DNA from: Pseudomonas brassicacearum
GTDB taxonomy: Bacteria > Pseudomonadota > Gammaproteobacteria > Pseudomonadales > Pseudomonadaceae
Assembly (NCBI RefSeq): GCF_003732265.1
Contig: NZ_MOBK01000006.1
Span: 1,240,001 to 1,304,000, forward strand
Direction of reading: 5' to 3'
Length of the DNA: 64,000 bases
The notes under the pieces were generated by a model, which did no database searches, was not told where the DNA came from, and saw nothing but the letters and a program-made list of their open reading frames with translations. The position numbers and the translations under genes are program-made. The number at the start of each line of letters is the position of its first letter. Positions within the stretch are counted from its first letter, which is position 1. This document shows positions 8,213 to 17,219 of the stretch, one piece after another.

Positions 8213-10981
8213 CCGGCGGACTTTCAACAGGTCCGGAGTGGCATGGCCTTCGGTGAATCGCTGGTAGACCGGTGCCAGCAATTGATGGGCCTGCTGATAG
8301 CGGCCCTGACGCTGCCAAAGCTGGGCCAGTGATGTGGCGCTGCGCAGTTCCCAGGCGAGGGCGCCCTGGGTTCTGGCCACGTTCAGAGCCCGCATCAGTA
8401 CGGCCTCGGCCGCCTGGTTCTTCAACGGACAATCCTCTTCCAGCAGCGCATTCGCCTTGGCCCGCAGAATTTCTGCCGTGCTCCAGCCGGCGATGCCGGT
8501 ATCCGCGCGGTGCAGCAAGGCGTCATCGACGAAACCGCTGTCCAGCGTGACCATGATGTCCTTGATCAACCCGCTGCCGGGTGGGGGCGGCGAGTGTGCC
8601 TCTGCGTTGTCGATCACCTGCGCGTAATGTCGCGCCCACGTGTAGAACAGCAGCACCGAGTGTTTTTGCGCTTGCTCCAGCAGCAGGCGCAGCAGTTCAC
8701 GGGCGCTGCGGGTGTCGCCGTTGTAGTGGGCGATCAGGCAACCGGCCAGGGCCAGGGTGTAGCAAATCGAGGTGCCGTGGTTGATCTGGATCGCGATGTT
8801 CAGCGCCTGCCGGGCCGTACGCCAGGCCTGCTCCGGTTGGCCCTGCAACCAGAGGATGCGCGCCAGAATTGTCAGGGAAGCAACGCTCTGGTCGTACTGC
8901 ACGCCAAAACCGTGGGTGAAGCGGTTGAGGTGGCCACTGTGGGCCATGCGCTGGATCACTTCTTCGGCGTTGACCCGTGCCCGCTCCTGATCCCCGGCAA
9001 AGTGCAACGCGAGCACGCGCAGTCGGTGGGTGCTCAACGCGAGCACAGCGTCGTCATGCCCGCCGATTCGATCGAACTGCAGGCTTTGCTCCAGCGCCAG
9101 TTGATAATGACCGCAGCTGAGATTGACCGCCATGTGCCCGGACACCGCCCGCAACTGACCGGCCATGTCACGGCACTGTCTGGCCAGGAGTCTGGCACTG
9201 ACGAAGGCGTCGATGGTTTCCGCAGTGCCGCCCTGGGTGTGGTAGCAGGAGCTGCCGAGGGCCAGTTTGAGGCTCATTTTCAGCTGAGGGCAGGGCTCGG
9301 GGGTGGCGTCGAGCAGTGTCAGGGCCTTGCGCACATAAACGCCATGCTCCTTGAGCAGCGACAGTTCCTGCCACAGCGGCATGGACGTCGCGGCCAACTG
9401 GATGGCCAGTGCTTGCGGCCCGTGCCCGTTCAAGCCCCAATCGAGTGCCGCGCGAATGTCCTCCAGACCCCGGGCATAACGCTCGATCCACAGACTGGTC
9501 GGGACGAGTTCCCAGTCATTGCGTGCCTGGTGCATCAAGGCCAGGCAACGTTCAGCATGGCGGATTCGCGTGTCTGACAAGTCGGCGGCCTGGTCGAGTT
9601 TTTCCAGGGCATAGCTGCGTGTGGTGTCGAGCAGGCGATAGAACACTTCTTCATCGCCCACTTCCACGTTCAACAGCGACTTGGCCACCAGTTGGGTGAT
9701 CGCACCAAACACCTTGCCGGGGTCGATGTGTTCGCCGACGGTCACCGCCGCTGCGGACTCCAGAGTGAATCCGCCCCTGAACACGCCCAACCGGCGCAGG
9801 CAGGTTTGCTCGCAGGACGTCAGCAGTTCGTAGCTCCAGTCGAGCGTGGCGCGCAGCGTCTGGTGCCGACCCAATGCCGGCTGACACCCTTGGGTCAGCA
9901 AACGAAAACTGCCTTGCAACTGCTCCAGCACACCACTCAAGCCCAAGTGGCCGACTTGCGCGGCGGCGAGTTCGATGGCCAACGGAATGCCGTCCAGGCG
10001 ATGGCAGATGTCGATCAACAGCGGCAACTCGTTATCGCTGAGTTCAAAGCTGTCGTGGCTGGCCATCGCCCGCTCGACGAACAATTGCAGCGCCGAAAAC
10101 GTCATGGCCTGAGCGCGATCCAGCACGGCGATGGGCGGTGGGCAATCCAGCGACTCGAGGCGCTGGACGAACTCGCCTTCGGCTCGCAGGCTTTCGCGAC
10201 TGGTGGCCAAAATGTGCACCTCGGGCGCGGCGCGCAGGGTGCTTTCGCAGAGCAGGGCGATGGCGTCGACCAGGTGTTCGCAATTGTCGATGACCAGCAG
10301 CATCTGGCGGTCGCGCAGGAAGGCTGCCAGTGCGCTCACCGGTTCGCCATCGTGCAGGGACACATCGAGCAGCGTCGCCAAATGGGCGGTGATCATCAGC
10401 GGGTCGTTGATCGGTGCCAGGTCCAGCAGGCGAATGCCGTCCCGGTAGCGTCCGATCAACTGTTCGGCGACGCGCAGGGCCACGGTGGTCTTGCCGATGC
10501 CGCCGGGGCCGACGAGGGTGATGAAGCGCTGGCGTGCCAGTTGTGTCACCAGTGCATCGACCAGGGACTGGCGCCCGATCAGGCGAGTGCGCCGTACTGG
10601 GAGATTATGGCCGTTGGGTACCGGTCCTTCGGGTTCGGGGTGTTGCTCGATCCGTTCCTGCGAATAGGGCGCGACAAAGCTATAGCCGCGCTGCGCCACG
10701 GTGACGATGTAGCGCTGGCCGGCCTGGCCGTCGCCGAGGGCTTTGCGCAGCGCCGCCATGTGCACCCGCAGGTTGATGTCCTCCACCACGCTGTTGGGCC
10801 AGACCGCTGCGATCAGTTGCTGTTTGCTGACCACCTGCCCGGCGTGCTCCAGCAGGATCAGCAGAATGTCCATGGCACGCCGGCCCAGGCGCAGGGGCTG
10901 GTCGGCCTCCATCACCAGGCGCTGTCCGGGGTAGATCCGGTAGGGGCCGAAATGCACAGCCTGTTCGGGGGAGAGGGTCAA
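8177..10981 (-). CDS. Winged-helix STAND-type ATPase regulator, full length
   Basis: The 934-residue protein has an OmpR/PhoB-like winged helix (residues 8-105), a STAND ATPase with P-loop GPGGIGKTT at 158-166 and Walker B LLVIDNCEH at 228-236, and a long helical C-terminal half (about 480-934) likely made of TPR-like repeats. Such COG3903-type proteins are signal-integrating transcription regulators in the cytoplasm. The start is TTG at 10981, supported by AGGAG seven bases upstream. It converges on and overlaps the shortened paralogue at 6728-8212. The 334-bp gap upstream (10982-11315) holds no gene that I can support. Confidence 0.85.
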   Translation of the reverse strand: MTLSPEQAVHFGPYRIYPGQRLVMEADQPLRLGRRAMDILLILLEHAGQVVSKQQLIAAVWPNSVVEDINLRVHMAALRKALGDGQAGQRYIVTVAQRGYSFVAPYSQERIEQHPEPEGPVPNGHNLPVRRTRLIGRQSLVDALVTQLARQRFITLVGPGGIGKTTVALRVAEQLIGRYRDGIRLLDLAPINDPLMITAHLATLLDVSLHDGEPVSALAAFLRDRQMLLVIDNCEHLVDAIALLCESTLRAAPEVHILATSRESLRAEGEFVQRLESLDCPPPIAVLDRAQAMTFSALQLFVERAMASHDSFELSDNELPLLIDICHRLDGIPLAIELAAAQVGHLGLSGVLEQLQGSFRLLTQGCQPALGRHQTLRATLDWSYELLTSCEQTCLRRLGVFRGGFTLESAAAVTVGEHIDPGKVFGAITQLVAKSLLNVEVGDEEVFYRLLDTTRSYALEKLDQAADLSDTRIRHAERCLALMHQARNDWELVPTSLWIERYARGLEDIRAALDWGLNGHGPQALAIQLAATSMPLWQELSLLKEHGVYVRKALTLLDATPEPCPQLKMSLKLALGSSCYHTQGGTAETIDAFVSARLLARQCRDMAGQLRAVSGHMAVNLSCGHYQLALEQSLQFDRIGGHDDAVLALSTHRLRVLALHFAGDQERARVNAEEVIQRMAHSGHLNRFTHGFGVQYDQSVASLTILARILWLQGQPEQAWRTARQALNIAIQINHGTSICYTLALAGCLIAHYNGDTRSARELLRLLLEQAQKHSVLLFYTWARHYAQVIDNAEAHSPPPPGSGLIKDIMVTLDSGFVDDALLHRADTGIAGWSTAEILRAKANALLEEDCPLKNQAAEAVLMRALNVARTQGALAWELRSATSLAQLWQRQGRYQQAHQLLAPVYQRFTEGHATPDLLKVRRLLDELQRHLPS

Positions 10982-11171
10982 CGTGTCGCTCCTGCTTGCA
11001 TCCGTCTAGTACGCGGTTTTCGAGCATGTTCCGCAGGTTTTCGGATCAGTGCAATCCCGGGTGGCGGGTGACTGTCGGGTGTTCGCTGCGACTGTCTGTA
11101 CCCGTCACCCTTGGCCGGTGCCGTGTTTACGGTAACAAAGCCGGGGTTACGGCTTTTGGTGCGCCAGGGAA

Positions 11172-11191
11172 AATTAACAACGTTTAACTCG
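11172..11191 (+). promoter_or_regulatory. 20-bp shared motif, copy 1 (candidate operator)
   Basis: AATTAACAACGTTTAACTCG lies 125 bp upstream of the flavodoxin-like gene. An exact copy in inverse orientation is at 14971-14990, between the AraC-type gene and the MBL gene. Inside the motif TTAAC occurs twice with a 10-bp period, which would place both half sites on one DNA face. Flanks are not conserved, which argues for a protein site rather than duplicated DNA. Confidence 0.5.
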
Positions 11192-11315
11192 TGCTGCGTC
11201 TGGTCTACGCCCAAAACTCTGGTTCTTCAACGTCCGCCGGTCAGTCGCAGTTCGCAACACCTGTAGGTGTTGGCATTGAAGTCAAGCAGGGATTTATTGT
11301 CATGAGGACACCGGA

Positions 11316-11891
11316 ATGAGCAACGTGGTGGTGGTCTATCACAGTGGCTACGGGCACACCCGGGTCATGGCGCAGGCCGTGGCCCAGGGGGTGGAACGGC
11401 ACTTGGGCAGCACCTGCCTGTTGATTCCAGTGGAGGAAGTGGACGACCACTGGGACCGCTTGCACAGCGCCGACGCCATCATCTTCGGCGCCCCGACCTA
11501 CATGGGCAGCGCCTCGGCGCCGTTCAAAGGCTTCATGGAAGCCACTTCAGCGTTCTACCTGGCCCAACCCTGGCGCGACAAACTGGCCGCCGGGTTCACC
11601 AACTCCGGCAGCCTGTGCGGCGACAAGCTCAACACCTTGCTGCAAATGGCGGTGTTCGCGGCCCAGCACTCAATGATCTGGGTCGGCCTCGACCTGCTGC
11701 CGGCGCGTTCCGGTACCGGGGTGTTCGATGGGCAGATGAATCGCCTGGGCAGCTCGCTCGGTGCCATGTCCCAATCCAATGTCGAACAACCTCCCGAACT
11801 CGCCCCACCGCCCGAAGATCGCTGCACCGCCGCGCACCTGGGCGAGCGGGTGGCGCGGCTGGCTGAACGCATGAACCACTCACCGGTTTGA
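11316..11891 (+). CDS. Flavodoxin-fold NAD(P)H-dependent oxidoreductase, WrbA-like
   Basis: The 191-residue protein starts VVVVYHSGYGHTRVMA, the FMN phosphate loop of the flavodoxin fold, and has the WrbA/NQO-like signature FGAPTYMGSASAPFKGFME near residues 52-72. The family reduces quinones by two electrons with FMN and NAD(P)H in the cytoplasm. GAGGA precedes the ATG at 11316. The next gene, a chloroperoxidase-like hydrolase, follows after 32 bp and catalase 69 bp later, so the three may form an oxidative-stress operon. Confidence 0.85.
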   Translation: MSNVVVVYHSGYGHTRVMAQAVAQGVERHLGSTCLLIPVEEVDDHWDRLHSADAIIFGAPTYMGSASAPFKGFMEATSAFYLAQPWRDKLAAGFTNSGSLCGDKLNTLLQMAVFAAQHSMIWVGLDLLPARSGTGVFDGQMNRLGSSLGAMSQSNVEQPPELAPPPEDRCTAAHLGERVARLAERMNHSPV

Positions 11892-11923
11892 TAAACCCCC
11901 GACACTCGCAAAGGAGATAGCCC

Positions 11924-12748
11924 ATGACGATGTTCACCACCCGCGACGGCACCGAGATTTACTACAAGGACTGGGGCACCGGTCAGCCCATCGTCTTCAG
12001 CCACGGCTGGCCGTTGAACGCCGACAGCTGGGAATCGCAGATGATCTTCCTGGCGTCCAAAGGCTACCGGGTCATCGCCCATGACCGCAGGGGTCACGGG
12101 CGCTCCAGCCAGCCGTGGTCCGGTAATGACATGGACCACTACGCCGACGACCTGGCGCAGTTGATCGAATTGCTGGACCTCAAGGACGCGGTGCTGTTCG
12201 GCTTCTCCACCGGCGGCGGTGAAGTGGCGCGCTACATCGGTCGCCATGGCACAGGGCGGCTGGCCAAGGCCGGGCTGATCTCCTCGGTGCCGCCGCTGAT
12301 GCTCAAGACCGAAGCCAACCCTGGCGGCCTGCCCCTCGAAGTGTTCGACGGCATTCGCCAGGCGTCCCTCGTCGACCGCTCGCAGCTGTACATCGACCTC
12401 GCCAGCGGCCCGTTCTTCGGCTTCAACAAGCCAGGCGCGAAACCGTCCCAAGGCATGATCGACGCGTTCTGGATGCAAGGCATGATGGCCGGCCACAAGA
12501 ACGCCTATGACTGCATCAAGGCCTTCTCCGAAACCGACTTCACCGAAGACCTGAAGAAATTCGACATCCCGACCCTGGTGGTGCACGGCGATGCGGATCA
12601 AGTGGTGCCGTTCGAAGCAGCGGGCGTTGCTTCGGCAAAACTGGTGAAAGGTTCTACGCTAAAGATCTACCCCGATGCACCCCATGGCTTGACTGACACT
12701 CACAAGGATCAGCTCAACGCTGAGCTGTTGGCGTTCTTACAGGGATGA
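11924..12748 (+). CDS. Non-haem chloroperoxidase-type alpha/beta hydrolase
   Basis: The 274-residue protein has all the hallmarks of cofactor-free bacterial haloperoxidases/arylesterases: SHGWPLNADSWE near the N-terminus, nucleophile elbow GFSTGGGE around residue 91, acid in HGDADQVVP, and His in DAPHGL near the end. Members hydrolyse esters and can form peracids that halogenate in vitro. AAGGAG lies at the right distance from the ATG at 11924. It sits between the flavodoxin-like gene and catalase, which fits a role in peroxide or electrophile stress; the natural substrate is unknown. Confidence 0.9.
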   Translation: MTMFTTRDGTEIYYKDWGTGQPIVFSHGWPLNADSWESQMIFLASKGYRVIAHDRRGHGRSSQPWSGNDMDHYADDLAQLIELLDLKDAVLFGFSTGGGEVARYIGRHGTGRLAKAGLISSVPPLMLKTEANPGGLPLEVFDGIRQASLVDRSQLYIDLASGPFFGFNKPGAKPSQGMIDAFWMQGMMAGHKNAYDCIKAFSETDFTEDLKKFDIPTLVVHGDADQVVPFEAAGVASAKLVKGSTLKIYPDAPHGLTDTHKDQLNAELLAFLQG

Positions 12749-12817
12749 TGAACCCCGGCGCGGATGTGCATCTGCGCCGGTTTCCGCTGCTGGTGAGAGC
12801 AGCTTACCGTCGAGATC

Positions 12818-14269
12818 ATGTCCATGAAAAAGCTGACGAATGCCACCGGTGCACCGGTGGCCAATAACCTCAATATCCAGACTGCCGGTCCTCGTGGGCC
12901 GGCACTTTTGCAAGACATCTGGCTGTTGGAAAAGCTGGCCCACTTTGACCGCGAAGTAATTCCCGAACGACGCATGCACGCCAAGGGCGCGGGCGCCTAC
13001 GGCACGTTCACCGTCACCCGCGACATCAGTCGCTACACCAAGGCCAGCATCTTCAACACCGTGGGCAAGCAAACGGAGCTGTTCGTGCGTTTTTCCTCGG
13101 TGGCCGGCGAGCGCGGCGCGGCGGATGCGGAACGTGATATCCGCGGTTTCGCAGTGAAGTTTTACACCGACGAAGGCAACTGGGACATCGTCGGCAATAA
13201 CACGCCGGTGTTTTTCTTCCGTGACCCGCTGCGCTTTTCCGACCTTAACCACGTGGTCAAGCGTGACCCGCGCACCGGCCTGCGCAATGCCACCAGCAAC
13301 TGGGATTTCTGGACCCTGCTGCCGGAGGCGCTGCACCAGGTGACCATCGTCATGAGCGATCGCGGGATTCCCACCAGCTTTCGCCACATGCACGGTTTCG
13401 GCAGCCACACCTTCAGCCTGATCAACCGCGACAACGAACGGGTGTGGACGAAGTTTCATTTTGTCTGTCAGCAAGGCATCGAAACCCTTACGGATGCCGA
13501 AGCGCAAGCGGTGGTCGGCAAGGATCGCGAGAGTAATTTGCGCGACCTGTACGAAGTCATCGAGGCGGGCAATTTCCCGAGCTGGAAACTTTTCATCCAG
13601 GTAATGGACGAAGAGCAGGCCAAAACGCACCGACATAACCCGTTCGACCTGACCAAAGTCTGGCCACACGGCGAGTTTCCGCTGATCGAAGTCGGCGTCA
13701 TGGAGCTCAACCGCAACGCCGAGAACCATTTCGCCGAAATCGAGCAAGCGGCGTTTTCACCGGCCAACGTGGTGCCGGGCGTCAGCTTCTCGCCGGACCG
13801 CATGCTTCAGGCGCGGTTGTTTTCCTATGGCGATGCGCAACGTTATCGCCTCGGGGTGAACTTCAATCACATCCCGGTCAATGCGCCACGCGCCCCGGCA
13901 ATAAACAGCTACCACCGCGACGGCGCCATGCGCACCGACGGCAACCTCGGCGGCACTGCCAGTTACTTCCCCAACAGCGTGGGTGAATGGCCGGATTCGC
14001 CGGAACTGGCCGATCCACCGCTGCCGTTGGAAGGCTTTGCGCAGCACTATGATCATCGGTTGGAAAATGATCATTACGAGCAGCCCGGCAATCTGTTTCG
14101 GTTGCTCGATCCGGAGAGCAAGCAGCGTCTGTTCGACAACACCGCGCGGTCCATGAATGGCGTACCGCAGGCGATTCGTAATCGGCACATCGAAAACTGC
14201 ACCAAGGCTGATCCGGCGTATGGGTTCGGGGTGGCAGAGGCGTTGGAGCGATTGTCGCCATTGGGTTAA
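12818..14269 (+). CDS. katA: Catalase, clade 3 small-subunit haem enzyme
   Basis: The 483-residue sequence is a full-length monofunctional catalase converting hydrogen peroxide to water and oxygen. Visible are the distal haem His54 in RRMHAKG, the conserved Asn of the DIVGNNTPVFF block, and the proximal haem ligand Tyr337 in RLFSYGDAQRYRLG. Opening and length resemble P. aeruginosa KatA. The start is ATG 12818, with a second ATG two codons later. It follows the hydrolase gene by 69 bp on the same strand. No signal peptide is evident. Confidence 0.95.
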   Translation: MSMKKLTNATGAPVANNLNIQTAGPRGPALLQDIWLLEKLAHFDREVIPERRMHAKGAGAYGTFTVTRDISRYTKASIFNTVGKQTELFVRFSSVAGERGAADAERDIRGFAVKFYTDEGNWDIVGNNTPVFFFRDPLRFSDLNHVVKRDPRTGLRNATSNWDFWTLLPEALHQVTIVMSDRGIPTSFRHMHGFGSHTFSLINRDNERVWTKFHFVCQQGIETLTDAEAQAVVGKDRESNLRDLYEVIEAGNFPSWKLFIQVMDEEQAKTHRHNPFDLTKVWPHGEFPLIEVGVMELNRNAENHFAEIEQAAFSPANVVPGVSFSPDRMLQARLFSYGDAQRYRLGVNFNHIPVNAPRAPAINSYHRDGAMRTDGNLGGTASYFPNSVGEWPDSPELADPPLPLEGFAQHYDHRLENDHYEQPGNLFRLLDPESKQRLFDNTARSMNGVPQAIRNRHIENCTKADPAYGFGVAEALERLSPLG

Positions 14270-14300
14270 CCAGCCGCTACCTCGCGAGGCAACGTTCGGC

Positions 14301-14455
14301 TCTGTAGCAGCTGACGAGCAGCGCGAGGCTGCGTCCGGCGACGAAGTCGTCGTGAATTCAGGCAGCGCGGTGTTTCAGAAAAACCGCGTGTACAGTATTT
14401 ACGACTGCTGCGCAGCCGAACGCAGCCTCGCGCTGCTCGTCAGCTGCTACAGGGG
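14301..14455. repeat. Long inverted repeat downstream of katA
   Basis: Arms of about 45 bases (near 14302-14350 and 14402-14453; CTGTAGCAGCTGACGAGCAG and its complement) surround a short loop. It occupies the space between convergent katA and the AraC-type gene and may act as a bidirectional terminator. It is similar in design to 4354-4491. Confidence 0.8.
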
Positions 14456-14477
14456 CGGGCGCAGCTGCTTCAGGGTG

Positions 14478-14918
14478 TTATTGCGGGTGAAGTTGAGCGG
14501 TGTAGGCGGGTGGGTGAGGGTGTGAGCGCACTGTGCGGCAGCGCCACGCAAACGGATTGATGCCTTCGCTGCGGGTGAAGATGTGGCAGAAATGCGCCTG
14601 ATCGCAGAAGCCGCATTCGAGGCTGATTTGCGTGAGGCTCAAGTCGGTGTCGCGGATCAATTGCTTGGCCCGCGCAATGCGTTGCAGACGTATCCAGTCC
14701 TGAGGCGAGTAACCGGTGCTGCATTTGAACGCGCGGGAGAAATGACTGCGCGAGAGGGCGCACGCCCGTGCCAGTTCAGTGACCTCGACGGTTTCATCGA
14801 GACGGTCGAGGATCAGTTGTTTCGCCAGGCTTTCGCGCCATGGGGTCAGGCCGCCGGTGGTCTTCTTGGGCGATTCAGTGACGGCCGCGCGGGCGACGTA
14901 TTGCTGAGAATGGGCCAT
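14478..14918 (-). CDS. Short AraC-family transcriptional regulator
   Basis: The 146-residue protein is little more than the AraC/XylS DNA-binding domain: helix-turn-helix 1 at about residues 45-65 (VTELARACALSRSHFSRAF) and helix-turn-helix 2 near 93-116 (LTQISLECGFCDQAHFCHIF). A sensing domain is absent, as in SoxS/MarA-size regulators. It is divergent from the secreted MBL-fold gene (208 bp between starts) and carries upstream an exact copy of the 20-bp motif found upstream of the flavodoxin/catalase group, making it a candidate regulator of both. Confidence 0.88.
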   Translation of the reverse strand: MAHSQQYVARAAVTESPKKTTGGLTPWRESLAKQLILDRLDETVEVTELARACALSRSHFSRAFKCSTGYSPQDWIRLQRIARAKQLIRDTDLSLTQISLECGFCDQAHFCHIFTRSEGINPFAWRCRTVRSHPHPPAYTAQLHPQ

Positions 14919-14970
14919 GACAAATGTCCGTGTCGGTGAGCTTCATTCTTCGTCGCGGGGTGTTGGCAGG

Positions 14971-14990
14971 CGAGTTAAACGTTGTTAATT
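14971..14990 (-). promoter_or_regulatory. 20-bp shared motif, copy 2 (candidate operator)
   Basis: This is the exact reverse complement of 11172-11191. It lies 52 bp upstream of the AraC-type gene and about 135 bp upstream of the MBL gene. A 20-base identity in two unrelated intergenic regions 3.8 kb apart is unlikely by chance and suggests a common DNA-binding protein. Confidence 0.5.
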
Positions 14991-15125
14991 CCGTCCTCGC
15001 GCATATCCGGCAAAGGCGCTAACTCAGCACATTGCTGCAATTTCTTCAGGCGCAGTACTTGCACTATCGACGTCATCCGGTGGCGTTACGCGTGGCCGCT
15101 TTTTTTATCGATCAAGGGTGAAGGC

Positions 15126-16112
15126 ATGAAACATTCTCTGGTTTGCGCGCTGGGGCTCGCGATAGCGCTGGCGTCCGGTACTTCCTCGGCGCAGGCACCG
15201 GCGCAAGTCGGCACACAGGCGCCAGGCTACTTTCGCCTGGCGGTGGGCGATTACGAAGTGACGGCGTTGTTCGATGGTTACAACGACCTGTCGCCGAAGC
15301 TGCTCCAGGGCCTGACGCAAAGTCAGATTCGCGCATTGCTGGCCCGTCGCTCGATTGAAACGCCGGGGGTGCAAACCGCGTTCAACGCGTTTTTGGTCAA
15401 CACCGGCAAGCAGTTGATTCTGGTAGACACCGGCGCCGGCCAGTGCATCGGCGCAACGGCCGGCATGCTCTCGGACAACATGAAAGCCGCCGGGTACGAG
15501 CCTTCCCAGGTCGATAAGATTCTGTTGACCCACCTGCACCTGGACCACGTCTGCGGGCTGGTCGACGCAGAGCAAAAACCGGTATTCGCCAATGCCACGG
15601 TCTACGCGGCAAAAGCCGAGGCTGATTACTGGCTCGACCCTCAAGCCATCGCCAAGGCCCCCGAGGGTGCCAAGCCGTACTTCAAAATCGCCCAGGATTC
15701 CACCGCGCCTTACGTTGCGCAGGGTCGTTTCAAGACGTTCGAGGCCGGCCAATCGCCCGTGCCGGGTGTGGTCGATGCCACGCTGGAGACCGGGCACACC
15801 CCCGGCAGCACCACGTACCGCTTCACCTCTGAGGGCCAGAGCATCCTGTTCATGGGGGATCTGGTGCATAACCTGGCGGTGCAATTCGAGCACCCTGAAG
15901 TGTCGATTGCTTTTGACGTCAACAGCCAGCAAGCGATCAAGAGCCGGGCCAAGGTGTTCAGTGACGCGGCTGCCAGCAAGACCTGGGTGTCGGCGGCGCA
16001 TTTGCCGTTTCCGGGCATCGGCCACATCGCGGCCCAGGGCAAGCACTTCCAATGGGTGCCGGTCGAATACGGGCCTTACAAACGTGCGGCCAAAGTGCCG
16101 CTGATCGAGTAA
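15126..16112 (+). CDS. Secreted MBL-fold metallohydrolase
   Basis: The 328-residue precursor has a clear signal peptide (about residues 1-22, ending TSSAQA). Metal ligands of the metallo-beta-lactamase fold are present in order: LTHLHLDHVCG, ETGHTPGS, MGDLVHN and a final AAHLPFPGIGH. This subgroup of periplasmic enzymes includes lactonases and hydrolases of unknown substrate; its sequence does not look like a true carbapenemase. The ATG at 15126 follows a GGGTGAAGGC ribosome site. It is divergent from the AraC-type gene and followed 47 bp later by a LysR gene. Confidence 0.88.
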   Translation: MKHSLVCALGLAIALASGTSSAQAPAQVGTQAPGYFRLAVGDYEVTALFDGYNDLSPKLLQGLTQSQIRALLARRSIETPGVQTAFNAFLVNTGKQLILVDTGAGQCIGATAGMLSDNMKAAGYEPSQVDKILLTHLHLDHVCGLVDAEQKPVFANATVYAAKAEADYWLDPQAIAKAPEGAKPYFKIAQDSTAPYVAQGRFKTFEAGQSPVPGVVDATLETGHTPGSTTYRFTSEGQSILFMGDLVHNLAVQFEHPEVSIAFDVNSQQAIKSRAKVFSDAAASKTWVSAAHLPFPGIGHIAAQGKHFQWVPVEYGPYKRAAKVPLIE

Positions 16113-16159
16113 AGTCCCAGCGTTTCGTGCCTGGCTCAACACACAAGGGAACCGTGCTT

Positions 16160-17080
16160 ATGAACCGTAACGATCTGCGCCGAGTCGACATGAACCTGTT
16201 GGTGATTTTCGAGGCGCTGATGTTCGAAAAGAACCTGACCCGCGTCGCGGAAAAACTGTTCATGGGCCAACCGGCGGTGAGCGCGGCGCTGGGGCGGTTG
16301 CGCGATTTGTTTGACGATCCGTTGTTGCTGCGCAACGGGCGCGGCATGGAGCCGACGGCACGCGCACTGGCGATTCTCAAAGAGTTGCAGCCGGCGATGG
16401 ACACGATCTCAGGCGCGGTCAGCCGGGCCAAGGAGTTTGATCCGGCGACCAGTTGTGATGTGTTTCGCATCGGGCTGTCGGACGATGCCGAGTTTGGCTT
16501 GTTTCCGCCGTTGCTGCGGCAACTGCAAGAAGAGGCGCCGGGGATTGTGGTCGTGGTGCGTCGCGCCAATTACCTGCTGATGCCGGCGTTGCTGGCCTCC
16601 GGGGAAATCTCCGTGGGCGTCAGCTACACCACTGACCTGCCGGCAAACGCCAAACGCAAAAAACTGCGGGACATTCCCTGCAAAGTGCTGCGCGGGGACA
16701 AACGACCGGGCACGCTGACGCTGGATGAATACTGCGAACGGCCCCACGCCATGGTGTCGTTCTCCGGCGACCTGAGCGGCAACATCGACCTCGACCTGGC
16801 CAAGCTCGGGCGCAGCCGTCGCGTGGTGTTGGGTGTGCCGCAGTTCAGCGGTTTGCGCGCATTGCTCGCCGGCACCGAGATGATCGCCACCGTGCCGGAC
16901 TATGCCGCGTGCGCGCTGGTGGAAGGCTGTGGATTACGCGCCGAAGACCCACCGTTTGCCATCGATGCGGCGCAGTTGTCGATGGCCTGGAGCGGGGTGC
17001 ATGACAATGACCCGGCGGAGCGCTGGTTACGCTCGCGCATCAGCGAGTTCATGTCCGCGGCTTTACCAATTCCGGATTGA
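16160..17080 (+). CDS. LysR-family transcriptional regulator
   Basis: This 306-residue regulator starts MNRNDLRRVDMNLLVIFEAL, typical of the NodD/LeuO-like branch, with the helix-turn-helix at residues 20-60 (VAEKLFMGQPAVSAALGRLR) and a binding domain from about 95. The annotated ATG at 16160 has AAGGGA upstream; the open frame extends back to 16052 but into the MBL gene. Its place directly after the MBL gene suggests it may control it. Confidence 0.88.
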   Translation: MNRNDLRRVDMNLLVIFEALMFEKNLTRVAEKLFMGQPAVSAALGRLRDLFDDPLLLRNGRGMEPTARALAILKELQPAMDTISGAVSRAKEFDPATSCDVFRIGLSDDAEFGLFPPLLRQLQEEAPGIVVVVRRANYLLMPALLASGEISVGVSYTTDLPANAKRKKLRDIPCKVLRGDKRPGTLTLDEYCERPHAMVSFSGDLSGNIDLDLAKLGRSRRVVLGVPQFSGLRALLAGTEMIATVPDYAACALVEGCGLRAEDPPFAIDAAQLSMAWSGVHDNDPAERWLRSRISEFMSAALPIPD

Positions 17081-17219
17081 ACGCGACGGCCTTCGGGTCG
17101 CTCACCGTCTGTCCGAAATGACCGTTGACCTGTTAGTTCTGACAGTAGCCGATGTTCTCGATCCAGTGTGTGATAGGTCAGCGCCCCAGGGGGCATGGTC
17201 AATCACACACAGGGAACGA

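Noticed and set aside
15126..16112. Antibiotic-resistance metallo-beta-lactamase
   Set aside because: It has the fold and metal ligands, but its sequence resembles broad MBL-fold hydrolases, and nothing nearby suggests a resistance island.
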